In this document: piece after piece, positions 8,662 to 18,046 of the stretch | Layout of the letters: each line of letters starts with the position of its first letter | Position numbering within the stretch: position 1 is the first letter of the stretch | Assembly: GCA_965660815.1 (NCBI GenBank) | Contig: CBFIBG010000008.1 | Location: 1 to 64,000 of the forward strand | Length of the DNA: 64,000 nucleotides | Direction: 5' to 3' | Source: Glaciecola sp965660815 | GTDB taxonomy: Bacteria; Pseudomonadota; Gammaproteobacteria; Enterobacterales; Alteromonadaceae | Translations under genes and position numbers: made by a program | Notes under the pieces: model-generated | Told to the model about the DNA's origin: nothing | What the model saw: the letters and a program-made list of their open reading frames with translations, nothing else | Databases searched by the model: none

Positions 8662-10527
8662 ATGACAAGCTTAAGCGACAATTCGAATCAGTCATCTACC
8701 ACTGATAACACAGAAGTAACAGACGATAGAATTCTCAGTCAATTGAATAATAATGCGTCTTTTTGTGAGCTAGATTTGGAGTTTGATACTGGTATTGCGC
8801 TTCCTAAGACGCAGGATAAAATAGCGCGCGATCATGAAATTCTTCTCGAATTTGAACAGTTGATTGGGGCACAGAATATCAGTTCAGATCCATCTAAAAA
8901 TCGTCATTATAGAAAAGGTTGGCGGTCAGGTGGAGGGGAAGCGCTCGCGGTTTTATTCCCACAAGATTTAACGGGTTTGTGGGGATGCATTAAACTGTCT
9001 GTTAAGCACAATTTAATCATTGTAATGCAAGCCGCCAATACAGGGCTTACAGAAGGTTCAACGCCAAGTGGGAGTAATTACGATAGACCTGTAGTTGTGA
9101 TCAATACACTGGCGATTGATTCTCTTCATTTGATAAATAATGGCGAACAAGTAGTCAGCTTACCAGGTGCAACATTGCATACATTAGAAGAAACCTTAGC
9201 TGGCATTCAGCGTGCGCCACATTCGGTCATTGGCTCATCTTGTCTTGGAGCATCTATTGTAGGAGGGATATCTAATAATTCAGGCGGAGCTTTGGTGAAA
9301 CGTGGTCCTGCTTACACAGAGTTATCCTTATTTGCAAAAGTCGATAAACATGGAAGATTGTTTCTTGTGAATCATTTAGGAATAGACTTGGGCAACGACC
9401 CAGACACCATTATCAACAATTTGGCGCTTGGCAAGTTCGATAAAACAAATGTAACTCAAGGGACACGCCGAGCTAGTGATGACTCTTATCAAGCCAGGAT
9501 AAAAGATGTGGATGCTTCAACCCCAAGTCGATTCAATGCCGATCCCCGTAGATTATACGAAGCCAGTGGATGCGCAGGTAAAATAGCGATTTTTGCGGTT
9601 CGCGTGGACAGTCACCCAGTCGCCCAGAAAGATGCAAGTTTTTACATTGGGACGAACGACCCCAAAGACTTGTACTTGCTAAGAAGGCGCTTATTAACTG
9701 AATTGGAAGAGTTGCCTGAAGTAGGCGAATACATGCATCGAGATATTTTCGATGTGTCGGAAAAATACGGCAAGGACACATTTTTAAGCGTGTTACATTT
9801 GGGCACTGCGCGTTTACCGAAAATGTTTGCGATTAAAGGCAGAGTGGATGGATTTTTAAATAGGTTCAAGTTTTTGCCTAATTATTTAAGTGATCGGGTT
9901 ATGCAGTTTGCAAGCAAAATCTTTCCTCAGCATTTGCCCGAGCGTATGCTCGATTATCGAAATAAGTACGAACATCATCTCATTCTCAAACTGTCTGACT
10001 CAACTATAGAAAAGGGACGGAACATACTGACTGATTTTTTTGAAGCCTCTGACAGCGGGGACTTTTTTGAGTGTAATTCGGATGAAGCGAAACGAGCTTA
10101 TCTCAATCGATTTGCCGCAGCTGGCGCCGCCGTGAGATATCAAACTATGCATGATAAAGATGTCGGAGATATTTTGTCTCTAGATATCGCTTTGCCAAGA
10201 AATGAACTTAATTGGGTAGAACAATTGCCCCAAGAGATTGAAAAAGACTTGGTAATGAAGCTGTATTATGGGCATTTTTTCTGTCATGTTTTTCATCAAG
10301 ACTACATCTTGAAAAAGGGCGCAGACCCTGACGCAGTAAAACAAAAAATGCTTGCTTTATTGGATACCAGAGGGGCTAAGTATCCTGCAGAACACAATGT
10401 AGGGCATTTATACAGTGCTGAAAGTCCGTTAAAAAACTTTTATCAGCATTTAGACCCGACAAATACCTTTAATCCAGGGATAGGCAAAATGGAAAAAACA
10501 CAAAGAAATTGCGATTGCTGTTTGTAA
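8662..10527 (+). CDS. dld: quinone-dependent D-lactate dehydrogenase
   Basis: The 621-residue protein aligns along its length with E. coli Dld, a peripheral inner-membrane FAD enzyme that oxidises D-lactate to pyruvate and reduces quinone. Shared blocks include R-Y-R/K-G-x-R-S-G, M-Q-A-A-N-T-G-L-T-E-G-S-T-P, H-S-V-I-G-S-S-C, the N-N-S-G-G stretch of the FAD domain, A-E-Y/E-Y-M-H-R-D, and A-E-H-N-V-G-H-L-Y near the end. Compared with E. coli it has about 50 extra polar N-terminal residues and ends in a Cys-rich tail (C-D-C-C-L). The extension may mean that the real start is further in, but no good alternative ribosome site is visible. Confidence 0.95.
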   Translation: MTSLSDNSNQSSTTDNTEVTDDRILSQLNNNASFCELDLEFDTGIALPKTQDKIARDHEILLEFEQLIGAQNISSDPSKNRHYRKGWRSGGGEALAVLFPQDLTGLWGCIKLSVKHNLIIVMQAANTGLTEGSTPSGSNYDRPVVVINTLAIDSLHLINNGEQVVSLPGATLHTLEETLAGIQRAPHSVIGSSCLGASIVGGISNNSGGALVKRGPAYTELSLFAKVDKHGRLFLVNHLGIDLGNDPDTIINNLALGKFDKTNVTQGTRRASDDSYQARIKDVDASTPSRFNADPRRLYEASGCAGKIAIFAVRVDSHPVAQKDASFYIGTNDPKDLYLLRRRLLTELEELPEVGEYMHRDIFDVSEKYGKDTFLSVLHLGTARLPKMFAIKGRVDGFLNRFKFLPNYLSDRVMQFASKIFPQHLPERMLDYRNKYEHHLILKLSDSTIEKGRNILTDFFEASDSGDFFECNSDEAKRAYLNRFAAAGAAVRYQTMHDKDVGDILSLDIALPRNELNWVEQLPQEIEKDLVMKLYYGHFFCHVFHQDYILKKGADPDAVKQKMLALLDTRGAKYPAEHNVGHLYSAESPLKNFYQHLDPTNTFNPGIGKMEKTQRNCDCCL

Positions 10528-10747
10528 TTTCCATCCGCGATTTCGGTTCAATAAGCAACATTGAACACACTGCATTTTGTGTGCTCACGAGGTCGTGTTG
10601 ATATCCGCTATACTACTTTCTGCTAAAAAGCAATTTTTAATCATTCGATATTTTTATAGTTTTTTAGAAGTAAAAAACAGTTGTTTATTCTGAGCAATAA
10701 TCCATTATTATGCGTATGTAACATTTATGTAAATTTTTTTGTATACG

Positions 10748-12436
10748 ATGGAAAATAATATGCCTCTTGACGATACTGCAATAACAACAGCCAATCAAAT
10801 TACTAATCCTTTAGAAATTTTATACAAGCGAGAGTCAGAGACCCCCGATAAACACTATATGACTCAACCTATTGACGGAGGAGTAAAAAAATATAGCTGG
10901 GGCCAAACCATGGCAATGGCTCGTAAAGTGGCTGCTGCGATTCAATCATACAATTATCCGAAAGGTTCAAAGATAGCAATTCTCGCTAAAAATTCGGCTG
11001 AGTGGCTGATTGCTGACATCGGTATTATGTTAGCAGGGCATATTTCAATTCCCATTTTTTCAACGGCGGGCCCAGACACTATTGAGTATGTTTTGCAACA
11101 TTCACAGAGCAAAATGTTATTCATTGGGAAATTGGACAGCTTTGATTTCATTAACCAAACAGATGTAGGTGAAGTGACTACTGTAGGTTTCCCATACCCA
11201 AATATCAAAGCGAATGTTGAATGGAATGACTTCATCGATGTCGAACCTATCAAAGACAGCCCCGTTCCAGATATGAACGATGTGATGACAATTATCTATA
11301 CCTCAGGCAGCACAGGGCAACCAAAAGGAGTAGTGCATACTTATCAAACTCTTTGTTGGGCAGCGGAAAATAGTTTAAATGCACTAGAGGTGGACGACAG
11401 CGACCGAATAGTAAGCTATCTCCCTTTGGCGCATATTACCGAAAGAGTGCTAGTGGAAGTCGCCAGTTTTTATTCTGCTATGTCACTTTATTTTGTGGAA
11501 AATTTAGAAACATTTAACCGCGATGTTAAGAATTGTGAGCCTACTTTATTTATATCTGTTCCGCGCTTATGGACGAAATTTCAGATGGGCGTGTTAGCTA
11601 AAATTCCGCAAAAGAAACTGAGTTTCTTACTCAGTATTCCTTTTGTTGGAAGAAAGGTAGCCGCGAAAATAAGAGATGAGCTTGGATTGGGCAAAGCTAG
11701 GCTTTGGGCTTCCGGCTCAGCACCACTTGCTCCTGCAATTATTAGCTGGTTTAGTAAAATCGGAATTAATATTAGTGAGGGGTGGGGGATGACTGAAAAT
11801 TGCGCATATGGAACCAGCAGCGTGCCTTTCAGGCATGATAAAATCGGGTCCATTGGCAAAGCTTATGACGGAGTGGATATTCGTATCGCGGACGATGGTG
11901 AAATTCAAGTAAAAGCACCTTGCAACATGATAGGCTATTACAAAGATCAAGAAAAAACGTCAGGGGTCTTTACTAACGATTTATATTTGAGAACCGGAGA
12001 CAAAGGACGCAAAGACGAAGACGGTTACGTGTTTATTACCGGTCGACTTAAAGATATTTTCAAGACTGAAAAGGGCAAATACGTGGCTCCCGCTCCGATA
12101 GAAGCCAAAATAATGGAGACGCCAATTGTTGAGCAGGTCTGTGTAACTGGGACTAATCTGCCGCAGCCGATCGCGCTTTTGGTGCTATCAGAAGAAGCTA
12201 GAGGATTGTCAAAAGATATGGTCACAGAAACGCTGACCGAGACGCTGACGAATTTAAACGCTAAATTGGAGAGCCATCAAAAACTGGATCGAATTATCGT
12301 ATTCAAAGACGAATGGTCTATAGAAAACGATTTGCTCACGCCCACATTGAAGGTGAAACGTCACGTCATTGAAGACAAGTTTAAATCGGTTATAACCGCT
12401 TCGCATACAGAACAAGTAATTTGGGTCGACGAGTAA
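10748..12436 (+). CDS. AMP-dependent acyl-CoA synthetase (long-chain type)
   Basis: About 562 residues with the ANL-superfamily core. The P-loop-like Y-T-S-G-S-T-G-Q-P-K-G lies near residue 185, G-W-G-M-T-E-N near 348, and R-T-G-D-K-G-R-K-D-E-D-G-Y with G-R-L-K-D-I-F-K in the hinge region near 420-440. The order and the G-R-L-K-D-I-F-K-T motif fit long-chain acyl-CoA synthetases of the FadD15 type, which activate fatty acids as acyl-AMP and then acyl-CoA. A start at ATG 10760 is equally possible. It is likely monocistronic, ending at a strong terminator, and could feed the beta-oxidation genes 3-12 kb downstream. Confidence 0.88.
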   Translation: MENNMPLDDTAITTANQITNPLEILYKRESETPDKHYMTQPIDGGVKKYSWGQTMAMARKVAAAIQSYNYPKGSKIAILAKNSAEWLIADIGIMLAGHISIPIFSTAGPDTIEYVLQHSQSKMLFIGKLDSFDFINQTDVGEVTTVGFPYPNIKANVEWNDFIDVEPIKDSPVPDMNDVMTIIYTSGSTGQPKGVVHTYQTLCWAAENSLNALEVDDSDRIVSYLPLAHITERVLVEVASFYSAMSLYFVENLETFNRDVKNCEPTLFISVPRLWTKFQMGVLAKIPQKKLSFLLSIPFVGRKVAAKIRDELGLGKARLWASGSAPLAPAIISWFSKIGINISEGWGMTENCAYGTSSVPFRHDKIGSIGKAYDGVDIRIADDGEIQVKAPCNMIGYYKDQEKTSGVFTNDLYLRTGDKGRKDEDGYVFITGRLKDIFKTEKGKYVAPAPIEAKIMETPIVEQVCVTGTNLPQPIALLVLSEEARGLSKDMVTETLTETLTNLNAKLESHQKLDRIIVFKDEWSIENDLLTPTLKVKRHVIEDKFKSVITASHTEQVIWVDE

Positions 12437-12456
12437 ATGTTTACTTGTTAATTATG

Positions 12457-12485
12457 AAAAGGGAGTGGGAATATCACTCCCTTTT
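12457..12485. terminator. bidirectional intrinsic terminator
   Basis: An 11-bp perfect stem, AAAAGGGAGTG with CACTCCCTTTT, and a seven-base loop. It separates the acyl-CoA synthetase gene from the convergent orphan gene. Confidence 0.9.
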
Positions 12486-12552
12486 GGTAATGCTTTATCC
12501 CCTAGGTTTTTGCCTAACTAGCGTTTACCTATCTAGAAAATAATTACCCTCT

Positions 12553-12921
12553 TTACAACTTGCAAAAGCTAAATATCTGTTTAGACGTTTTAATATTTTC
12601 GTGCACTTCGAGCAATTTTATGGGTTGAGATACAATGATTTGGTTTTTATCAACGCAGAGGTAGTTAGAAGCATCAATATATTCATTTTGACTGGTTAGG
12701 CAACCAAACTTTCTGGTTTCAACATAATCGACCCACCCGATAACAAGGCCTGGATTTAATACCTGTCCGACCATATCCGAAAGGCTCTCTTTTATCGTTA
12801 TCTGAGAGCCAAAAATCGGTTTGTCGCCAACTTGTACGCCAGTTTCTTTATCTATAATTAAGCGAATAGACGCGACTTGTTGCTTGGTTGAACTGACTGA
12901 ATGAAGTTGTGTGATACTCAT
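12553..12921 (-). CDS. hypothetical protein, 122 residues
   Basis: I do not recognise this protein. It is soluble and of mixed charge, with no signal peptide, and has two cysteines far apart plus one near the C-terminus (F-C-K-L). Codon use resembles its neighbours. It sits alone between a terminator and hemN on the same strand, with 209 bases to hemN. A palindrome resembling an FNR or CRP site lies at 13083-13096, about 160 bases upstream of its start. Function is unknown. Confidence 0.6.
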   Translation of the reverse strand: MSITQLHSVSSTKQQVASIRLIIDKETGVQVGDKPIFGSQITIKESLSDMVGQVLNPGLVIGWVDYVETRKFGCLTSQNEYIDASNYLCVDKNQIIVSQPIKLLEVHENIKTSKQIFSFCKL

Positions 12922-13082
12922 TTCTATCCAAAACTATTAAAGTTTAATTTATGGGCTGCTATTTGACTTTGCTCTAACAAATTTCTTGGCATTAAAAATA
13001 GCTTAGCCAGATTTATAGACTCAGTGTCATAGTAGGGCAGCTAGAATTACCATAAACTATAACAAAACCGCTTGGTATATAT

Positions 13083-13096
13083 GTGATATAGATCAA
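13083..13096. promoter_or_regulatory. FNR/CRP-like palindrome
   Basis: GTGATATAGATCAA matches the FNR pattern TTGAT-N4-ATCAA at nine of ten positions. With flanking bases it also resembles a weak CRP site (TGTGA-N6-TCAaA). It lies between the end of hemN and the orphan gene on the same strand and could control the latter. No promoter elements at the right distance were verified. Confidence 0.35.
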
Positions 13097-13130
13097 ATAG
13101 GTCGTCATTCTTTACCTTAAACCCACTGCT

Positions 13131-14513
13131 CTAAATAACACGGCTGTATCGCAACTGATGAGCTTGCTGTCCAATGTATTGATCAAAACTCATACTAATG
13201 TTTCTGATCAGCAAGCGCCCGCGAGGATGAATTTTTATGCTTCGTGCACTATTGCTCACTAAATTGTCTTCTATAAAAGGAGTCAGTTGCGCTATGGCGG
13301 CGCTAAAATAGCGATCAAATACAATATCAAATTGCTTTTCGAAGGCATGTTTGTCTATGTATAAATTGCACATCAATTGGTTAATTGCGGCTCTGTGGAT
13401 CACATCGTCGCTACTAAGGCTAACGCCTTTTTCAATCAACGGAAGTTCTCCGTCAAGTGCTTTATAGTAATCGTTTAGCTTTTTCACATTTTGAGAGTAG
13501 GCTACGTGTAAATTACTAATAGACGATACGCCTAATCCAAGTAATGCATCTGCTTGGTCAGTGGTGTATCCTTGGAAATTCCTGTGAAGCGTTTTGTTTT
13601 TAGCTGCTTTACTTAGTTCATCAGTTTGTTTAGCAAAGTGATCCATCCCAATAAATTCGTAACCATTATCGCAAAGCGTATTAATGCTATATCTGAATAA
13701 TTCAAATTTATCTTCACTAGAAGGCATCCATTCTTCTTTTATTTTACGTTGTGCAGGGAACAAGTTAGGCATGTGAGCATAACTAAACAAAGAAATTCGG
13801 TCGGGTGCCATCCGCTCTACTTCGCGTAAAGATTGTTCTAGGGTGTCAATGGTCTGATTTGGAAGACCGTAAATGAGATCAATATTAACGGAGGTAAACT
13901 TGAGATCACGTGCGCGCTGGATTAACTGATGAATAAATTCGGTACTTTGGACTCGATTTATTTTTTCTTGAACACTTAAATTAACATCTTGTACCCCTAT
14001 GCTAATTCGATTAAATCCAAGCTTTTTAAGGGCGTCTATGTAATCTATTTCAATCTCTCTAGGGTCAATTTCAATGCTTTGCTCTCGATCGCTAGCCAAG
14101 TGAAATTTGTTGGATATAAAAGCCAGTAAATCTTCAAATTGGTTTGCACTGAGAAAACTTGGAGTGCCGCCACCAAAATGTATGTTATTGACTGTAAATT
14201 CAGTGAATTGAGACGCTCTTAATTGTATTTCTTTTTTTAGATAAGCAAGATACTTTTCTACTTTGTCTTGATTGCGAGTGACAATTTTATTGCAACCACA
14301 GTAATAGCAAAGCGAATGGCAAAAAGGTATGTGCAAATATAAAGATAACGTAGGGCTTTTAACCGATTTTGCTACGTCCACAACTGCACTGGAGAATGCG
14401 TCTTCGTCAAATTGCTCGTGAAAAGCAACAGCGGTCGGGTAAGAGGTATATCTGGGCCCAGTTGTGTTGTATTTGTTTAAAATTTTCTTATCAAAACAGT
14501 CGGTAACAGCCAT
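13131..14513 (-). CDS. hemN: oxygen-independent coproporphyrinogen III oxidase
   Basis: The 460-residue radical SAM enzyme has the cluster motif C65-x3-C69-x2-C72 followed by G-C-N-K, as in E. coli HemN (457 residues), plus the G-G-G-T-P-S and S-I-G-V-Q-D motifs. It decarboxylates coproporphyrinogen III to protoporphyrinogen IX during anaerobic haem synthesis in the cytoplasm. The start at 14513 (MAVTD) gives the family length; an in-frame ATG 66 bases upstream would add a hydrophobic stretch that HemN lacks. An FNR-like box 85-98 bases upstream fits anaerobic induction. It is divergent from the histidine phosphatase gene. Confidence 0.95.
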   Translation of the reverse strand: MAVTDCFDKKILNKYNTTGPRYTSYPTAVAFHEQFDEDAFSSAVVDVAKSVKSPTLSLYLHIPFCHSLCYYCGCNKIVTRNQDKVEKYLAYLKKEIQLRASQFTEFTVNNIHFGGGTPSFLSANQFEDLLAFISNKFHLASDREQSIEIDPREIEIDYIDALKKLGFNRISIGVQDVNLSVQEKINRVQSTEFIHQLIQRARDLKFTSVNIDLIYGLPNQTIDTLEQSLREVERMAPDRISLFSYAHMPNLFPAQRKIKEEWMPSSEDKFELFRYSINTLCDNGYEFIGMDHFAKQTDELSKAAKNKTLHRNFQGYTTDQADALLGLGVSSISNLHVAYSQNVKKLNDYYKALDGELPLIEKGVSLSSDDVIHRAAINQLMCNLYIDKHAFEKQFDIVFDRYFSAAIAQLTPFIEDNLVSNSARSIKIHPRGRLLIRNISMSFDQYIGQQAHQLRYSRVI

Positions 14514-14597
14514 CGATGCGTCCAGTAGACATATTATAAAAATATGTGAATAGTCAAAAGTTGAAAGCGAGGGTAACAAAAACCCTTATCTGGAATG

Positions 14598-14611
14598 TTG
14601 ATCTAAATTAA
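14598..14611 (-). promoter_or_regulatory. FNR-like box upstream of hemN
   Basis: TTGATCTAAATTAA matches TTGAT-N4-ATCAA at nine of ten informative positions. Its centre is about 91 bases from the hemN start codon. If it acts at -41.5, the transcript would begin near 14563 with a 50-base leader, which is a normal class II arrangement. hemN is a known FNR/Anr target in other gammaproteobacteria. Confidence 0.5.
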
Positions 14612-14734
14612 TAAAACATCAATGCTTGACCGTATTGCTTGTATGAATAACTGTTTATCACCACTTTCAATTACAAATTTTCATTGATTAGTATTAATCT
14701 TTGAATACAGAATAATTTAATTACGAAACATGTT

Positions 14735-15400
14735 ATGGCTCAATTATTTTTAATTAGACACGCGCAAGCGTCTTTTGGGGCAGACGACTACGACCTTCTT
14801 AGCGAGTTAGGTCATCAGCAATCTGAGCTTTTAGGAAGGTATTTTAAGGCCAGAGAAATTGAATTTGACTGCCTTATAACCGGCAACATGGTTAGGCATT
14901 TGCAAACGGCAAACGGCATTTTAAAACACGTCAACGTAAAAGAGCAGCTTATTCACAGTGGCTGGGATGAATTTGATTTCGATAATTTGGTCAAGGCATT
15001 CTTATCTGAGAATCCAGAGCATCAGGTGGCACCAAACGCACCAAGAAGTGCATGGTATAAAGTCTTGAAGATGGCAATGTTCGCATGGTCTCAAGACAAA
15101 GTCAGTATTGCCGCCGAATCCTTTATTGATTTTAAAGACCGAGTAAACGATGCGGCTCAAAGCGTAATTGATAGCCCATCTAAACACATAGCGGTGGTGA
15201 CCTCTGGAGGTGCGTTAGCCATGTTTATGATGAGATTGTTTAATTTACCCGTAGAGCAGGCGATTGATTTGAATTTGCAAATAAAAAATACAAGTGTTAG
15301 CCAATTGTTTTTTAATCAAAAAGGATTTCAGTTACATGCATTCAATCACGTTCCGCATCTTGATGTAATAGAACATCTAGACAAAATTACTTACAGCTAA
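14735..15400 (+). CDS. histidine phosphatase family protein
   Basis: The 221-residue protein starts with the phosphoglycerate-mutase-like R-H motif (L-I-R-H-A-Q-A-S, catalytic H9) and has the later V-T-S-G-G-A block near residue 156, where the second histidine region of the family lies. The usual R-H-G is R-H-A here. Members dephosphorylate diverse small molecules or proteins, and the substrate cannot be told from sequence. It is the first gene of a tight three-gene operon with an acyl-CoA dehydrogenase and a quinone oxidoreductase (gaps of 29 and 14 bases). Confidence 0.85.
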   Translation: MAQLFLIRHAQASFGADDYDLLSELGHQQSELLGRYFKAREIEFDCLITGNMVRHLQTANGILKHVNVKEQLIHSGWDEFDFDNLVKAFLSENPEHQVAPNAPRSAWYKVLKMAMFAWSQDKVSIAAESFIDFKDRVNDAAQSVIDSPSKHIAVVTSGGALAMFMMRLFNLPVEQAIDLNLQIKNTSVSQLFFNQKGFQLHAFNHVPHLDVIEHLDKITYS

Positions 15401-15429
15401 CATCTAATATTATCATTTTAGGGAGCATT

Positions 15430-16644
15430 ATGGATTTTGATCACAGTGAAAAAGTACAAGAACTAGTACAACAGTTGACTCAATTTATGGATAAGGAAAT
15501 TTATCCTATTGAAGATGAATATTATTCATTAGTAATGAATAATCCAAATAAGTGGCAGACGCCCAAATTAATGCATCACCTCAAAGAAAACGCTCGTCAT
15601 CAAGGGTTGTGGAATTTATTTCTGCCAAAAGAATACTTACCCTATGGCGCGGGCTTGACCAATTTAGAATACGCGCCTTTATGCGAGATAATGGGAAGAG
15701 TCTTATTTAGTTCTGAAGTCTTCAATTGCAGTGCACCAGACACTGGTAATATGGAGGTGCTAGCAAAATATGGTTCAGAGCATCAAAAGGAGCAGTGGCT
15801 TACACCTTTACTGAAGGGTGAAATTCGTTCCGCTTTTGCTATGACAGAACCTGACGTAGCGTCAAGTGATGCCACTAATATCGCCACCAAAATAGTCAGC
15901 GACGGCGACAGTTACGTCATTAATGGTCGTAAATGGTATACCAGTGGTGCTATGAATGAAAACTGTAAAATATTAATAGTCATGGGCAAAACTGACGAAT
16001 CGGCGCCTAGGCACCAACAACAATCACAAATACTGGTGCCAACAGATACAGAGGGGGTGACGGTGGTGAGACCTATGTCAGCCATGGGGTATTTAGATGA
16101 ACCTATTGGTCATGCCGAAGTGCTTTTTGAAAATGTTAGAGTGCCTAAAAGCAACTTAATTTTAGGTGAGGGAAGAGGATTTGAGATCGCTCAGGGAAGA
16201 TTGGGCCCTGGTCGAATACATCATTGTATGCGCCTAATCGGATGCGCTCAAAGAGCTTTAGAAATGAGCTGCGAACGGGTCGAAAAGCGAATCGCTTTTG
16301 GGCAACCATTGAGCAAGCAACAATCAGTTAGAGAAAGCATTGCAAGTATGTACTGTAAAATAGAGCAGGCTAGATTATTAACCTTAAAAGCCGCTGATAA
16401 TATGGATAAATACGGCAATAAAGTTGCTAAAAACATCATAGCGGCAATTAAAATTGTTGCTCCGAAAATGGCCTGTGAAGTGATAGATGAGGCCATTCAA
16501 ATACACGGTGCTGCGGGCACGTCACAAGATACTGTTTTGTCAGCAATCTTGGCGTATGCTAGAACAATAAGACTGGCTGATGGGCCAGACCAAGTTCATA
16601 TGATGCAGCTTGGGAAAAATCTCGTACAAAACCAGAATAAATAA
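15430..16644 (+). CDS. acyl-CoA dehydrogenase, ACAD10/11-like
   Basis: The 404-residue flavoprotein has the three-part acyl-CoA dehydrogenase fold: helical N-domain, middle beta domain beginning near A-M-T-E-P-D-V-A-S-S-D-A, and C-terminal helical bundle with R-I-A-F-G-Q-P-L-S. The motif R-L-A-D-G-P-D-Q-V-H near the end is typical of the ACAD10/11-type branch, where an Asp takes the place of the catalytic Glu. It would oxidise an acyl-CoA to the 2-enoyl-CoA and pass electrons to ETF. Chain-length preference is unknown. GGAG lies seven bases upstream of the ATG. Confidence 0.92.
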   Translation: MDFDHSEKVQELVQQLTQFMDKEIYPIEDEYYSLVMNNPNKWQTPKLMHHLKENARHQGLWNLFLPKEYLPYGAGLTNLEYAPLCEIMGRVLFSSEVFNCSAPDTGNMEVLAKYGSEHQKEQWLTPLLKGEIRSAFAMTEPDVASSDATNIATKIVSDGDSYVINGRKWYTSGAMNENCKILIVMGKTDESAPRHQQQSQILVPTDTEGVTVVRPMSAMGYLDEPIGHAEVLFENVRVPKSNLILGEGRGFEIAQGRLGPGRIHHCMRLIGCAQRALEMSCERVEKRIAFGQPLSKQQSVRESIASMYCKIEQARLLTLKAADNMDKYGNKVAKNIIAAIKIVAPKMACEVIDEAIQIHGAAGTSQDTVLSAILAYARTIRLADGPDQVHMMQLGKNLVQNQNK

Positions 16645-16658
16645 AATAAAGGTCAATT

Positions 16659-17633
16659 ATGAAAGCCATAGTATGCAATGAGTTTGCCTCAATAGACAAT
16701 CTCACCTTTAGCGACGTACCCGATCCTGTTGCCAAAAATAATGAGGTTGTGGTAGACATTAAAGCCGCTGGTGTGAATTTTCCTGATGGTCTATTAGTTC
16801 AGGGCTTGTATCAAATGAAACCTGAACTACCCTTTATTCCAGGAAGTGAAGTTGCTGGAGAAATTTCTCAAATTGGTGCGGATGTAAAGCATTTAAAAAT
16901 CGGAGCGAAAGTAATTGGTATTTGCCAATTAGGAGGTTATGCACAAAAAGTCTCTATTAGAGCGGATCATGTAATGTCGCTACCAGACGTTTTTGATGTT
17001 TCACAAGCGGCCGCTTTAACCACCGCGCATGCAACAGCGCACCATGCGCTTAAACAGAGAGCTCAGCTCAAAGAAGGAGAGACTTTATTGGTGACCGGCG
17101 CAGCTGGCGGTACCGGTTTGGCGGCGGTTCAAATAGGGAAGGTGATGGGAGCTAGAGTAATTGCTGCCTGTTCCACTGATGAGAAATGTAAACTGGCGAT
17201 GGAAAATGGTGCTGACTTAACTATCAATTACAGTGATGAAGACTTTAAAGGTGCAGTAAAAAAACTAACTGATGGCAAAGGAGTGGACGTTGCTTATGAA
17301 TGTGTGGGTGGCGATACTTTTCACGCGTGTTCGCGAGTAATGGCTTGGGAAGGTCGGTTGTTGGTGGTTGGATTTGCTGGCGGAGACATCCCTAAATTTC
17401 CAGTAAATTTATCTCTTGTAAAAGGGTTTTCCGTGGTGGGTGTTTTCTGGGGCTCTTTTGTTGCCCATCAGCCGGATGTGTTTGTAAAGAATATGCGAGA
17501 ATTAGTGAATTGGCACCAACAAGGGAAAGTATCAGTTGTTATCGATGAAAAATTTGAATTGAAAGATGCCGTCAACGCTCTACACAAAGTATCTTCAAGG
17601 CAAGTTAAAGGAAAAGTTGTTTTACTTCCATAA
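16659..17633 (+). CDS. NADPH:quinone oxidoreductase family protein
   Basis: The 324-residue protein is a zinc-free member of the medium-chain dehydrogenase family. It has a GroES-like N-domain (with V-N-F-P-D-G-L and P-G-S-E-V-A-G) and a Rossmann domain with V-T-G-A-A-G-G-T-G-L-A-A-V-Q near residue 145. The zinc-binding residues of alcohol dehydrogenases are absent. Family members reduce quinones or enals with NADPH. Its place after an acyl-CoA dehydrogenase, as third gene of the operon, suggests a role in the same catabolism. The actual substrate is unknown. Confidence 0.9.
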   Translation: MKAIVCNEFASIDNLTFSDVPDPVAKNNEVVVDIKAAGVNFPDGLLVQGLYQMKPELPFIPGSEVAGEISQIGADVKHLKIGAKVIGICQLGGYAQKVSIRADHVMSLPDVFDVSQAAALTTAHATAHHALKQRAQLKEGETLLVTGAAGGTGLAAVQIGKVMGARVIAACSTDEKCKLAMENGADLTINYSDEDFKGAVKKLTDGKGVDVAYECVGGDTFHACSRVMAWEGRLLVVGFAGGDIPKFPVNLSLVKGFSVVGVFWGSFVAHQPDVFVKNMRELVNWHQQGKVSVVIDEKFELKDAVNALHKVSSRQVKGKVVLLP

Positions 17634-17660
17634 AAAAAGCCTCCCGGGGAGGGAGGCCTC
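17633..17660 (-). terminator. intrinsic terminator pointing left
   Basis: GCCTCCC (17639-17645) pairs with GGGAGGC (17651-17657) around a five-base loop. The run of seven A on the left makes a U-tract only for minus-strand transcripts; on the plus strand the stem is followed by CTCAAAAATGG. A second small hairpin, GGCAAAG with CTTTGCC (17667-17684), lies just upstream on the minus strand. No minus-strand gene is annotated there (see findings). Confidence 0.65.
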
Positions 17661-18046
17661 AAAAATGGCAAAGTTGCCTTTGCCTACCATGTTGAAGCGG
17701 TAAGGAATCTAACTAATTTAAAACAAATAGGACATCAAGTTTTCTGCCTTATTGATGGGATTACTATACAAAATTGATCTTTATTTAAAAGATACAAAAG
17801 TAATACATGGGTATCAGGTTTGATACAGGGATGGTTTAAGTTTCTAATATGAAATATAAAAACAAAAAGATAACCGTGAATTTATAACTCTTTGGTTGTT
17901 TTTCTCATACAGCTTGATGGTTAAATCATTCTTTTTTATTAGACTTAGGTATAATTTCGTGGGAATTGCAACATTTTTTTTACACACTTTTAATTTGTGT
18001 ACTACACTTTCTTTTGAATTATTTTACGAAGAAAAGAAAGGTAACT
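17634..18046. other. non-coding gap, possible minus-strand small RNA
   Basis: About 410 bases with no supported protein gene. The left end holds the leftward terminator and the adjacent hairpin. On the minus strand a TATAGT (-10-like) occurs at about 17764-17769, without a good -35. The right end holds the leader of the exonuclease gene. Confidence 0.4.

Noticed and set aside
10563..10586. Hairpin after dld as a terminator
   Set aside because: The stem has a mismatch and no T-run follows.
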